From Alphaproteobacteria bacterium (GTDB lineage: Bacteria > Pseudomonadota > Alphaproteobacteria > UBA8366): a DNA stretch of 64,000 nt. A program made the position numbers and the translations under genes. The stretch covers positions 1 to 64,000 of the forward strand of contig JAJFJD010000053.1 in assembly GCA_021774335.1 (NCBI GenBank). The letters are read 5' to 3'. Positions within the stretch are counted from its first letter, which is position 1; the number at the start of each line of letters is the position of its first letter. The notes under the pieces were generated by a model that saw nothing but the letters and a program-made list of their open reading frames with translations, had not been told where the DNA came from and did no database searches. Shown piece after piece: positions 17,657 through 26,019 of the stretch.

Positions 17657-18646
17657 ATGACCTGGCGCGATACGATCCAGCCCTTGTGGTCCCTGGCGCG
17701 AGGGCGTCCCGTGATGGCGGTCTTCGAAATCTGCCTCCGCTGCAACTCGCGCTGCGGCTATTGCGACCTGCCGCTGAACCAGGGCCGCTATGAAATGAGC
17801 CGCGAGGAAATCCGCGAGATCTTCACCGATCTCTACCGCGACGGGCTGCGCTATCTGTTCGTGCAGGGCGGCGAGCCGTTGGTGCGCCGCGACACGCTGG
17901 ACGTGTTGGACGATTTGGCCGGCATCGGCTTCGGGCTCTGTCTCGTCACCAACGGCACGAAACTGACACCGGCAGTGGTCGACCGTCTCGCCGCCGTCGG
18001 GGCGTCGGTATCGGTCAGCCTCGACACGCTGGACCGGGATATCTACCGGCTCATCCGCGGCGCGGATCAACTGCCCCGTGTGCTGAACGGCATCGCGGCT
18101 CTGGAAGACTACCCGCACCCGAAATTCATCGCCTGCATCGTGTCGGACAAGAATCGCGCCGATGTCGAAGCGGTCTGCGCCTTCGCCCGCGACAAAGGGT
18201 TCGCACCCGTCCTTGGTGCCTATCATTGGGACGTCGGCAAATACGGCAAGACCGACGACACACTGACTTTCTCGCGGGAACAGGCAGCGCGGACCTTCGA
18301 CGCGATGCTCGACGGCGACCTCCTGCCGCCGGGCTATTACCGTGGATTCGCCCGCGACAATGCGGACTGGCTGCGCGGCAAGAAACTCGGTCGATGCGAC
18401 GCCGGCCGCTACAGCATCGTCATCGACGCCTCGGGCAATGTCGCGCCATGCCTTGCCATGCCGCACGCGGGCAACCTGCGGGAGTCCAGCTTGGCCGACA
18501 TCCTCGGCGGTTTCGACCGGCCTGCGATCGAGGCCTGTTCGAACGCGTCGTCGTGCAATCTGCTTTGCGGTCGCCTGGTCGGCCGTAACCTGCGCCAACC
18601 CTTCACGGCGCTCGCAACACCGATGAAGGTATCGCCCCGTGCCTGA
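17657..18646 (+). CDS. Radical SAM protein with C-terminal Cys-rich (SPASM-like) region
   Basis: 329 residues. The 4Fe-4S/SAM site is C29-x3-C33-x2-C36 (ICLRCNSRCGYC), followed by a GGEPL glycine motif at residue 72-76 and SVSLDTLD. The C-terminal part has further cysteines in LGRCDAG, NVAPCLAMP and ASSCNLLCGR, the layout of SPASM/twitch auxiliary clusters. Such enzymes modify peptides, proteins or lipids through a 5-deoxyadenosyl radical. The end overlaps the methyltransferase by 8 nt, so both probably act on one substrate. It is not obviously HpnH or a sulfatase maturase, although a Cys-type sulfatase lies nearby. Confidence 0.85.
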   Translation: MTWRDTIQPLWSLARGRPVMAVFEICLRCNSRCGYCDLPLNQGRYEMSREEIREIFTDLYRDGLRYLFVQGGEPLVRRDTLDVLDDLAGIGFGLCLVTNGTKLTPAVVDRLAAVGASVSVSLDTLDRDIYRLIRGADQLPRVLNGIAALEDYPHPKFIACIVSDKNRADVEAVCAFARDKGFAPVLGAYHWDVGKYGKTDDTLTFSREQAARTFDAMLDGDLLPPGYYRGFARDNADWLRGKKLGRCDAGRYSIVIDASGNVAPCLAMPHAGNLRESSLADILGGFDRPAIEACSNASSCNLLCGRLVGRNLRQPFTALATPMKVSPRA

Positions 18647-19577
18647 CAGCTCGGCCGTCATGCAAACCGGGACACGACCGGAGGTGATCGAGGAAATCGA
18701 TACCGCGGCCTTGGCGCGGACATGGCGGCAGGATTTCGACATCGACGTGGGGCCGATATTCGACGGCATCCCCACGCTTCGCTTGTGCCAGGACCCGGTG
18801 ACACAGAGGATTTTCTTCGACCCACCGGTCGCCGGGTCGCCGGATTTCTACGCACAACTCCGCCGGTTCGATTGGTATCATCCAAGCGATAAAGCGGAAC
18901 ATTGCCTAGCCGGCGCGACCATCGGGCCGGAGGATCGCGTTCTCGATATCGGGGCGGGTGACGGCGCCTTCCGCGACCATGTGAATGGCGCCGCCTATGA
19001 AGGGCTCGAATTCGACCCGCACAGTGCGCAACGCGCGCGCGACCGGGGACGTTGCATTTCCGGGCGGACGCTATCGCAGGTCGCGGCGGAAGTCGCCGGC
19101 GGCACACAGCAGCCCTACACCGTGGCAACAGCCTTTCAGGTTCTGGAGCATATACCCGACCCGGACGCTTTCGTTGCCGACGCCTTACGCTGCCTCACGC
19201 CGGACGGGCGGCTGATCATCGGCGTGCCGGATCGGGACACCTATGTCTCGGCGCTGCCGGACTTCGCGCTCAACGCCCCACCGCATCATCTGACCTGGTG
19301 GAATGCGGGATCGATCCGCGCTCTGCTGCACGGCCATGGCGTGCGCCATCTGACATTTCATTGGACGCCGGTCGAACACTGGGAACGCAGGTTGTGGTGG
19401 ATGGCGCGAGTCGCCCGCCGGCTGCAGCGGTCGGACGCGCCCCGTTTTGGGCCATCGCGACGGCGCATGAAGATATTCGCCTGGCTCATGGCGGGCCTGC
19501 TCCAGGCGATCAAGCAGCCCGCCGACGTCCGCGGCGCCACACTCGTCGCCACTGCGCGAAAACCCGACGTGATTTAA
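18639..19577 (+). CDS. Class I SAM-dependent methyltransferase
   Basis: 312 residues starting with GTG inside the end of the radical SAM gene. SAM-binding motif I VLDIGAGDGAF at 101-111, an acidic residue in LEFDPHSAQRARDRG, motif around VATAFQVLEHIPDPDAFV, then LTPDGRLIIGVPDRDTY, the pattern of the ubiquinone/methyltransferase-11/23 type. The C-terminus ends in a basic, partly hydrophobic helix region (RMKIFAWLMAGLLQAI) that may touch the membrane. The two-gene unit radical SAM plus methyltransferase resembles surface-polysaccharide or lipid modification pairs. The substrate is unknown. Confidence 0.85.
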   Translation: MPDSSAVMQTGTRPEVIEEIDTAALARTWRQDFDIDVGPIFDGIPTLRLCQDPVTQRIFFDPPVAGSPDFYAQLRRFDWYHPSDKAEHCLAGATIGPEDRVLDIGAGDGAFRDHVNGAAYEGLEFDPHSAQRARDRGRCISGRTLSQVAAEVAGGTQQPYTVATAFQVLEHIPDPDAFVADALRCLTPDGRLIIGVPDRDTYVSALPDFALNAPPHHLTWWNAGSIRALLHGHGVRHLTFHWTPVEHWERRLWWMARVARRLQRSDAPRFGPSRRRMKIFAWLMAGLLQAIKQPADVRGATLVATARKPDVI

Positions 19578-19584
19578 GAACCCG

Positions 19585-20934
19585 CTATTTCTTCGGCGGC
19601 GTATAGGGATCCAGCGCGCCGGGCGGGACCGGCGGGAATTCCTTCATGCTCTCGCGGAACTCGTGGATCATGCGCATGGTGACGCTGCGAACCCAAGTAT
19701 TGTCCATCATCACGTTGGTCATTTCCTTAGGGTCCTGGATCAGATTGAAGAGATAGGGCGCCTCCAGCTTGATCGCACCGTCGTTCACTTCCGGCTCCCA
19801 GACCAGATGCAGTTTCCACTCACGCCACTTCACCGCACGCAGCTCGTCCTTGATGTAAAAGACGAAGCCCTCGCGGTTCGATTTCTCCTGCTTGCCCGTG
19901 AAGAAGTCGAGCTGGTCGATGCCGTCGATGGGCCGGTCGGCCGGCACCTCCGCCCCGATGATCCGGTGGATTGTGGGGAATAGGTCGGCAATATGGACGA
20001 CTTCATCGGTGACACCGCCTTCGGAAATATTGCCCGGCCAACGGATCATGAACGGCACGCGCAGGCTACCCTCCATGGCGGTGTGATAGGTGCTGCGCCA
20101 AAAGCCAGCGGTGCCGCGCCAGGGCGTACGGAATTCCGGCCCATTATCCGACCCGAAGATCAGGATCGTATCGTCGGCGATGCCGAGTTCGTCTATCGCG
20201 TCCACGATCTGACCGACCCGATGGTCCATCTCGGCCAGCGAATCCGCCATCTCCCCGTGTTCCGTCGCACCGATGAAATCGGGATGCGGCAGGTTCGGAA
20301 AATGCATCTGCGTGATCGGCACATAGGCGAAGAAGGGCGTGCCCGCCTTGCTCTGCTCGGCCATGAAATCGATGGTCTTGTCGATCAACTCGCCGTCGAT
20401 AGTACGCCGTGTATCCTCATCGAATATTTTTACTTTCGAGGACTTGCCGCCCTTCTTGCCCTCCATGATATAGGGCAGGCCAACCAAATCCGGGTCATAG
20501 GTGCGACTGGACGTAAACATCGACTCATTGCTGGTGCGCGGCAGCCCGTACCAGTCGTCGAAGCCACGGTCGTTCGGCAGCCGGCCCTCGATATCGCCGA
20601 GATGCCATTTGCCGTAATGCGCGGTCGCGTAGCCGTTCGCGGACAACACCTCGGGCAGCAGCACTTCCCATTTGGTCAGCCCTTGCGGCAGCCCTGCGGG
20701 CACCGACTGGAAGGCGCCGGTGCGGATCGCCTGCCGTCCGGTCATCAGAGCCGAGCGGGTCGGCACGCAATCGCTCTCCACGTTGAAGTTCAGGAACTTC
20801 AACCCCTGCGTCGCCAAGTCATCGATGCGCGGTGTGGGCGCACCCCGCAGAACGCCGCCGCCATAACAGCCGAGTTCGCCCCAGCCCAGGTTGTCGGCAA
20901 GAATCAGAACGATATTCGGGCGGTCGTTGGCCAT
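19585..20934 (-). CDS. Sulfatase, Cys-type (arylsulfatase family)
   Basis: 449 residues. N-terminal metal-binding RPNIVLILADNLGWGELGCYG; the formylglycine site is C56-V-P-T-R followed by SALMTGR, i.e. C-x-P-x-R, so Cys56 must be converted to formylglycine for activity. Later GSDNGPEF, the other metal-ligand region, is present. There is no signal peptide: the sequence begins MANDRPNI, implying a cytoplasmic enzyme or a non-classical route. It hydrolyses a sulfate ester, substrate unknown. Convergent with the methyltransferase gene (7 nt gap) and upstream of the PhyH/TauD array's end on the same strand. Confidence 0.92.
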   Translation of the reverse strand: MANDRPNIVLILADNLGWGELGCYGGGVLRGAPTPRIDDLATQGLKFLNFNVESDCVPTRSALMTGRQAIRTGAFQSVPAGLPQGLTKWEVLLPEVLSANGYATAHYGKWHLGDIEGRLPNDRGFDDWYGLPRTSNESMFTSSRTYDPDLVGLPYIMEGKKGGKSSKVKIFDEDTRRTIDGELIDKTIDFMAEQSKAGTPFFAYVPITQMHFPNLPHPDFIGATEHGEMADSLAEMDHRVGQIVDAIDELGIADDTILIFGSDNGPEFRTPWRGTAGFWRSTYHTAMEGSLRVPFMIRWPGNISEGGVTDEVVHIADLFPTIHRIIGAEVPADRPIDGIDQLDFFTGKQEKSNREGFVFYIKDELRAVKWREWKLHLVWEPEVNDGAIKLEAPYLFNLIQDPKEMTNVMMDNTWVRSVTMRMIHEFRESMKEFPPVPPGALDPYTPPKK

Positions 20935-21024
20935 GGTGCTTCCTCGTCAAGGGTATGGGGTCGGTCGGAGAGATCCTCAGCGTACAGAGTGAATGCCCTG
21001 AAGACCAGACCGGCCCCGCAACGC

Positions 21025-21807
21025 TCAACCGATAAGTCTCGAATCCTTGTTCCGGTCGAAATCGTTACGGCCGCACTGGTCCACACCGCGCATTAAATGC
21101 AGTTGGCGGAAGGTATTGGCGGGCCGGCCTAGTTCCTCGGAATGCCGCACCGCGATGTCGTAGTCGAAAAGCGAGCTTGTCGGCATGTAGCGAAAGACGA
21201 CGCCGGCGCGGCGCCGGTCTGACCGGTTGGCGTGGGAGCCATGCGCGGTGAACACATCGAACAGGGCGAATTGGCCCGGCTTCAGGATCAGATCACGCCC
21301 CTTCGCCTCGGCGGCATCCGCGTCGGCGAGCCCGCGTTCCAGCGTCTTGTCGTCCCCGAGCGCCACCGTATGCGGCTTCAACTTCCCCTCCTTGTGCGAT
21401 CCCGGCAGGTAACGCATACAGCCGTTCTCCGGCGATGCCGGGTCGAGGGCGATCCAGGCTGAACAGGTGGCAAGCGGCCGGATCGGCCAATATTCGCCAT
21501 CCTGATGCCACGGCGTTTCCTTCCCGACACGCGCAGGCTTGCCGAACAGCGACGAACACCAGTTTAGAAAATCGCCGCCGATGAGCTGCAACACCGCGTC
21601 CAGGATCACGGGAAGCCGGACGAATTCGAGCCACCGGTCGTCCTGCTCGACCAGCCCCGGTACGAAATCCGTCGATAGACCCGGATTGTCGCGCAGCATC
21701 TCATCCATCAGGCGACGCATGGCGGCCACCGTATCATCGTCCAACCGAAGACCGGGGATCACCAGACCGTCCGCATGATATGCGTCGACTTCCGCTTGGT
21801 TCAGCAT
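21025..21807 (-). CDS. Phytanoyl-CoA dioxygenase (PhyH) family protein
   Basis: 260 residues from ATG 21807, which has AAGGA 7-8 nt upstream; the in-frame GTG six codons earlier lacks this. Fe(II) ligands: W-H-Q-D at 100-103 (H101, D103) and the distal H189 in FTAHGSHANRS, followed by RRR as the 2-oxoglutarate-binding arginine cluster. The N-terminal VDAYHADGLVIPG and PENGCMRYLPGSHKEG are standard PhyH features. It hydroxylates an unknown substrate using 2-oxoglutarate and oxygen. It is the last gene of a five-oxygenase run read leftward from 25386. Confidence 0.9.
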   Translation of the reverse strand: MLNQAEVDAYHADGLVIPGLRLDDDTVAAMRRLMDEMLRDNPGLSTDFVPGLVEQDDRWLEFVRLPVILDAVLQLIGGDFLNWCSSLFGKPARVGKETPWHQDGEYWPIRPLATCSAWIALDPASPENGCMRYLPGSHKEGKLKPHTVALGDDKTLERGLADADAAEAKGRDLILKPGQFALFDVFTAHGSHANRSDRRRAGVVFRYMPTSSLFDYDIAVRHSEELGRPANTFRQLHLMRGVDQCGRNDFDRNKDSRLIG

Positions 21808-21826
21808 GCGCCGATCCTTCGCCACG

Positions 21827-22672
21827 TCATTGTGGCACGTCGCCTTTTACCGTCGTACGCCACATGAGCCGGCGCTGCGGCAAGTCATAGTCGATCACCG
21901 CGCGATGCTGCACGGTGCAGTTGTCCCACACCACCAGATCTCCCTTGCGCCAGCGGTGCCGGTAAACAAATTCCGGCCGGATGATATGGTCAGCCAAAGC
22001 GTCAATCAGGGTACGCGCCTCACCCGCGTCCATGCCCGTCACACCGGTGCAATCGTCGCGCATGACATAGAGGCTCTTTCGCCCGGTATTTGGATGCCGC
22101 CGCACCATAGGATGCTCAACCGGCGGGTATTGCGCGATGGTCTCTGCGCTTATCGGCCGGCCACGCTTGCGGCCCTGGAAATCAAACACGGCCCGCAACC
22201 CTTCGACGCGACGCTGCATACCGCTGGGCAGTGCGTCCCAGGCCGCCGCCGCATTTGCGAAGGCGGTGTCGCCAAGCGGTAAGCCGTGAAGTTCCGGCAC
22301 CTCGACGGCAAACAGCATCGTCGCCCGCGCCGGGCGTTTGGCATAGCACATATCGCTATGCCATCGCGGACCGGCGCGCGGCGTGCCGATCGGCCGGCCG
22401 TCCTTGACGATGTTGGATATGAGATAGATTTCCGGATTGCCCTTGAGCCCGAACTTGGCGCCATTGTGATTAATTTCGACGTCACCGAAACGGGCACAAA
22501 AGGCGACCTGTTGTTCAGGCGTGATCTGTTGGTCCCGGAACACCGCAACCCCATGCGTGTCGAAGGCGCGCTCGATAATCGCGAAAGTATCGTCGTTCAT
22601 CGGCTGCGCCAGATCGACGCCACGGATCTCGACCCCGGCCGGCGCATCCAGCTTTACCGCCTCAACGGCCAT
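21827..22672 (-). CDS. TauD/TfdA family dioxygenase (array member 1)
   Basis: 281 residues from ATG 22672, which overlaps the stop of the next upstream oxygenase by 11 nt. Fe(II)/2-oxoglutarate site: WHSD at 104-107 (H105, D107), a distal histidine in NCTVQHRAV (about H256) and arginines in LPQRRLMWRTT. Length and the GRKSLYVMR segment are typical. TauD itself releases sulfite from taurine; TfdA cleaves phenoxyacetates; members of this branch also act on carnitine-like or other small acids, so the substrate is open. Confidence 0.92.
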   Translation of the reverse strand: MAVEAVKLDAPAGVEIRGVDLAQPMNDDTFAIIERAFDTHGVAVFRDQQITPEQQVAFCARFGDVEINHNGAKFGLKGNPEIYLISNIVKDGRPIGTPRAGPRWHSDMCYAKRPARATMLFAVEVPELHGLPLGDTAFANAAAAWDALPSGMQRRVEGLRAVFDFQGRKRGRPISAETIAQYPPVEHPMVRRHPNTGRKSLYVMRDDCTGVTGMDAGEARTLIDALADHIIRPEFVYRHRWRKGDLVVWDNCTVQHRAVIDYDLPQRRLMWRTTVKGDVPQ

Positions 22673-23549
22673 CGTCGCTCTCGCCGACCGTCTCGCCACC
22701 GACGGTGATGCGCCACATCAGGCGGCGCTCTTCGGGCCCGCGATAATCGAATGTCGCCAGATGCTGGACGGCGCAGTTGTCCCAAATCAACACGTCGCCG
22801 GGTTGCCATTCGTGTTTGATGCGAAATTGCTGCTGTGGAATCAGCGCGGCAAGCTCGTCGATCAGCGGCAGCGCTTCCGCATCGTCCATGCCGACGATAC
22901 CCGTGCACTCGCCAGGACTGACATAGAGGCATTTGCGCCCGGTATGCGGGTGCACCCGCACGAGCGGATGCCTGACGATCGGTTGCTTGCGGCGGTTGTC
23001 GTCCTGCTGCGTATGCGTGCCGGTCTTCGCGCGGCGGCCGAACACATCATGCACGACAGTCAGGCCGTCGATCCGCTCCTTCGTGCTCTGCGGCAGCGAG
23101 TCATAGGCCGCCGCCGTGCTCGCGAAATTCGTCGCGCCGAGCGCGACGCCATCGCGGGTCGGCACCTCGACGGCATAGAGCATCGTGGCCCGCGGCGGAT
23201 ACTCGGTATACGACATGTCCGAATGCCAAACCGACCCGGCATCCGCATGCCCGATATCGCGTCCGTCTTTCTTGATGTTCGACACGTACATGATTTCCGG
23301 ATGATCCGGATGGGCAAAGTCGGTCAAAAAGATTTTCTTGATGACACCGAACCGGCGCGCGAAATCAATACACTGCACTTCGGTCAGGTCCTGCCCCCGA
23401 ATGCACAGAACCGAGCGTTCGTTGAAGACCGATTCGAGTTCCGCGAAGGACCCCGCGTCCAGCGGCTTGGACAGATCGGCCCCCCGACATTCCGCGCCAA
23501 TGACGCCGTCCGGTAACGACACTTCGAACGGGAGAACATCGGTGGTCAT
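22662..23549 (-). CDS. TauD/TfdA family dioxygenase (array member 2)
   Basis: 295 residues. WHSD at 108-111 gives H109 and D111; the distal His is in NCAVQHLATFDY and the 2-oxoglutarate Arg in ERRLMWRITVG. GRKCLYVSPGECTGIVGMD is strikingly like the same region in the neighbour downstream, so these two appear to be close duplicates. The ATG has GAGGA 8 nt upstream. It overlaps the downstream gene by 11 nt and follows the upstream one after 14 nt. Confidence 0.92.
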   Translation of the reverse strand: MTTDVLPFEVSLPDGVIGAECRGADLSKPLDAGSFAELESVFNERSVLCIRGQDLTEVQCIDFARRFGVIKKIFLTDFAHPDHPEIMYVSNIKKDGRDIGHADAGSVWHSDMSYTEYPPRATMLYAVEVPTRDGVALGATNFASTAAAYDSLPQSTKERIDGLTVVHDVFGRRAKTGTHTQQDDNRRKQPIVRHPLVRVHPHTGRKCLYVSPGECTGIVGMDDAEALPLIDELAALIPQQQFRIKHEWQPGDVLIWDNCAVQHLATFDYRGPEERRLMWRITVGGETVGESDDGR

Positions 23550-23563
23550 AGCGGCATCCTCAC

Positions 23564-24412
23564 TCAGAAAGGCGCATCGCCCTCAATCGTCGTGCGATGC
23601 AAATGGCGGATATAGGACGGGTCGTCGAGTCGGCTGAGGTCGGCGATATGCAGGACACTACGGTTGTCCCAAAAGGTGAGATCGCCGACGCGCCATTTGT
23701 GATGGTAGGCAAATTCCGGCCGGGCGCAGTGCGCGAAGAGGTCCGACAGGATTCGATCGGACTCGGCTTCGTCCATGCCTTCGATGGCGATCGTATGCTG
23801 CGGGTTCGCGAACACTGATTTCCGGCCGGTCTCCGGATGGGTGCGGATGATCGGATGGGTGGCCGGCGGGGTCTTTTCCTTCTGCTCCTGATTGAGCGGG
23901 CGCTTGAAAGACCGCTTGGCGTTGGTGCGGCCGGCGAGAAAAAGGCCGCGCTTGCCATCGACCGCCTCTCGCAACGCCGCTGGCAATGTCTCATATGCCT
24001 TGTGCATGTTGGCGAAGCCGGTGTCGCCGCCATCCTCAGGGATCTCAACGCCGTACAGCATCGTGCCCAATGCCGTCCGTTCCTTGTAGGCAAGGTCCGA
24101 ATGCCACATCGGACCGGCGTCCGGGAGCCCGATAAAATTTCCGTTTTCGCGTTTGGTCGAAACCATGAGGACTTCGGGAAAGCCGTCGAGCACCGCGTCG
24201 TCCGCCGGATGCTGATCCAGCGGCCCGAACCGTTTGGAGAAATCGATTTGCGCTTGGGGTGGCAATTTCTGATCGCGGAAAACCAGGACGTGATGGTCGA
24301 GATGCGCTCGGTGGACCTTCGCGAAGGTATCGTCATCCAGCGGCACGGACAGATCGAGGCCAATCAACTCGGCGCCGAGCGCGTCGGAAAGCGGACGGAT
24401 ATCGAAGGTCAC
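23564..24412 (-). CDS. TauD/TfdA family dioxygenase (array member 3), GTG start
   Basis: 282 residues beginning at GTG 24412 (VTFDIRPLSDALG, Met-initiated), with AAGGGG 7-8 nt upstream; the frame stays open further upstream but that part is low-complexity Gly/Arg and overlaps the preceding gene. WHSD at 103-106 (H104, D106); the distal His lies in NRSVLHIADLSR and arginines in RHLHRTTIEG. Includes GDTGFANMHKAYETLP as in TauD. Sits 11 nt after the next upstream oxygenase. Confidence 0.9.
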   Translation of the reverse strand: MTFDIRPLSDALGAELIGLDLSVPLDDDTFAKVHRAHLDHHVLVFRDQKLPPQAQIDFSKRFGPLDQHPADDAVLDGFPEVLMVSTKRENGNFIGLPDAGPMWHSDLAYKERTALGTMLYGVEIPEDGGDTGFANMHKAYETLPAALREAVDGKRGLFLAGRTNAKRSFKRPLNQEQKEKTPPATHPIIRTHPETGRKSVFANPQHTIAIEGMDEAESDRILSDLFAHCARPEFAYHHKWRVGDLTFWDNRSVLHIADLSRLDDPSYIRHLHRTTIEGDAPF

Positions 24413-24423
24413 GCCTAAGCCCC

Positions 24424-25386
24424 TTATTCCGCCGCGGCACCCGCGGCTGCATCTTCCGCCCAAGGCGCCACGACAGGACCGCCCTGCACCAAGACCCGAT
24501 GCAACAGGCGCGCCTGGTTGTGATCGACCGCCGTGCGGGCATGCATCACCGCCTGATTGTCCCACATGATGAGATCGCCGGGTTGCCAGTCGTCCTGCTC
24601 CCAGACGAATTTCTCCTGCGTCGCATGCGCCCACAGCTTGTCGAGCAATGCCTCGCTTTCAGGCTCCGACAGTTCGACGATATGCGATGACGGTCCGTCA
24701 TAGCGGCGGCCGAGATAGAGCGCGCGCTTCTTCGTGAACGGATGCACGCGCACCATCGGATGAACCGGACCAATCACCGACTCGCGGGTCGCGGCCTTCT
24801 CGAAAGTCACCCGCACCTTGCCCGACGTATTACGGCTGCGGTCGTGCTTGATGTGCTTGCCCTCGATTTCCTGTTTCAGGTCGTCGGGCAGCGTCTCGTA
24901 AGCGAGGTATTGGTTGCAGAAGCGCGTGTGTCCGCCGCCATTCGTCGGCACCTGTACCGCGTTGAGCAGACTGCCCATCGGCGGCGTCTCCATATAGGAG
25001 TTGTCGGAATGCCACAGCAGTTCCGCGCTGCCCGACCCTTCGGTCTTGAGCTGCGGCTTGCCTTCCTTGTCCAGGTTGGAGATGTAAGTGACCCCCGGAA
25101 CGTCGGCGATCCGCGCGGAATCGCCCAAGGTGTGTCCATCCTTCAAGTAAAAGCTATGCGATCCCGGCACCATCAGCCCGCCGAACATGTTCGCGAGCTC
25201 CGCCATCCGCTCTTTTTCCAGGAACTGTCCGCGCAGCAGAAGCACCATATGTTCCGCCCAAATCTCCTTGAGCCGGGCGATCAAGGCTTCCGACACATCC
25301 TTGGACAGATCGATCCCCTGCACCTCAGCGCCGAGCGCCTTACCGGTGGGGATGACGGTGATGGCGTCTATCTTGTTCTCGGTCAT
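24424..25386 (-). CDS. TauD/TfdA family dioxygenase (array member 4, first gene of the run)
   Basis: 320 residues from ATG 25386, which has an excellent AAGGAGG 5-6 nt before it. WHSD at 125-128 (H126, D128); distal His in NQAVMHARTAVDH; Arg in ARLLHRVLVQG. It is longer than its neighbours, with a 20-residue insertion between strand regions near 70-120 and an Ala/Glu-rich tail. First gene of the oxygenase array, so the shared promoter is expected in the 141-bp divergent gap 25387-25527 facing a MaoC gene. Confidence 0.92.
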   Translation of the reverse strand: MTENKIDAITVIPTGKALGAEVQGIDLSKDVSEALIARLKEIWAEHMVLLLRGQFLEKERMAELANMFGGLMVPGSHSFYLKDGHTLGDSARIADVPGVTYISNLDKEGKPQLKTEGSGSAELLWHSDNSYMETPPMGSLLNAVQVPTNGGGHTRFCNQYLAYETLPDDLKQEIEGKHIKHDRSRNTSGKVRVTFEKAATRESVIGPVHPMVRVHPFTKKRALYLGRRYDGPSSHIVELSEPESEALLDKLWAHATQEKFVWEQDDWQPGDLIMWDNQAVMHARTAVDHNQARLLHRVLVQGGPVVAPWAEDAAAGAAAE

Positions 25387-25527
25387 GCGTCCCTCCTTCA
25401 AGAGCGGTTGGGCCAGTATCGCATAAGTGGCGGCGCGGCATGAAATCGCGCCGGTTTGCGCATATCCAGAAATGGGATTTTAGTAAGGGGTGAACGCCTA
25501 AGACCGCCAAGAACCGGAGGCCCGAAA
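25387..25527. promoter_or_regulatory. Divergent intergenic region (oxygenase array / MaoC gene)
   Basis: 141 bp between divergent units; it must contain the promoter of the five-gene oxygenase array and that of the MaoC/MmgE pair. GGAGG at 25516-25520 is the ribosome site of the MaoC gene. I saw no clear operator. Confidence 0.3.
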
Positions 25528-26004
25528 ATGCCACGCCGCACGATCAAGAAGACCCGCTATTTCGAAGACCTCAAAATCGGCGAAGCCTGGGAAGCGCCGT
25601 CACGGACGCACACGGAATCGCTGTTCTATGCCTTCCAACTCGTCAGCGGCGACAACCGGCCGCTGCATTACGACATGGAGTATTGCAAGTCGCTGGGCAT
25701 GCCCGGCCTGCTTGCGCATGGCTTCCAGGTGCTGGCGCAGTGCGCCCCGGGCGCCTCGGATATGTCGCGCGGCGACAGCGAAATCCGCATCATCGGCATG
25801 CTGGAATGCGCCGCCAAGTTCGCCAAGGGCGTCTTTTCGGGCGACACGCTCTACCCAATGCTGGAAATCGTCGATCTGATCGAGCAGCGTACGACCGGCG
25901 TGATGGTGCTGCGCGCGACAGTCCATAACCAGAAGGATGAACTCTGCCTCGACGGAGAATTGCGCATGCTGGTCGCGAAGCGCATTCGCGACGAAGCCGC
26001 CTAG
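25528..26004 (+). CDS. MaoC-like acyl dehydratase
   Basis: 158 residues from ATG 25528 (GGAGG 7 nt upstream). Hot-dog fold hydratase motif: FQLVSGDNRPLHYDMEYCKSLG holds the catalytic Asp/His pair (D-N-R-P-L-H), followed by HGFQVLAQCA. These enzymes hydrate enoyl-CoA or dehydrate hydroxyacyl-CoA esters, including mesaconyl- and methylmalyl-type CoA. 15 nt ahead of MmgE/PrpD on the same strand, so both probably belong to one catabolic step set. Confidence 0.88.
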   Translation: MPRRTIKKTRYFEDLKIGEAWEAPSRTHTESLFYAFQLVSGDNRPLHYDMEYCKSLGMPGLLAHGFQVLAQCAPGASDMSRGDSEIRIIGMLECAAKFAKGVFSGDTLYPMLEIVDLIEQRTTGVMVLRATVHNQKDELCLDGELRMLVAKRIRDEAA

Positions 26005-26019
26005 GGAGCAAATCGGCGC

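Noticed and set aside
17504..18775. 423-codon leftward open frame opposite the radical SAM gene
   Set aside because: Antisense shadow; the plus-strand frame has the CxxxCxxC cluster motif and a proper ribosome site.
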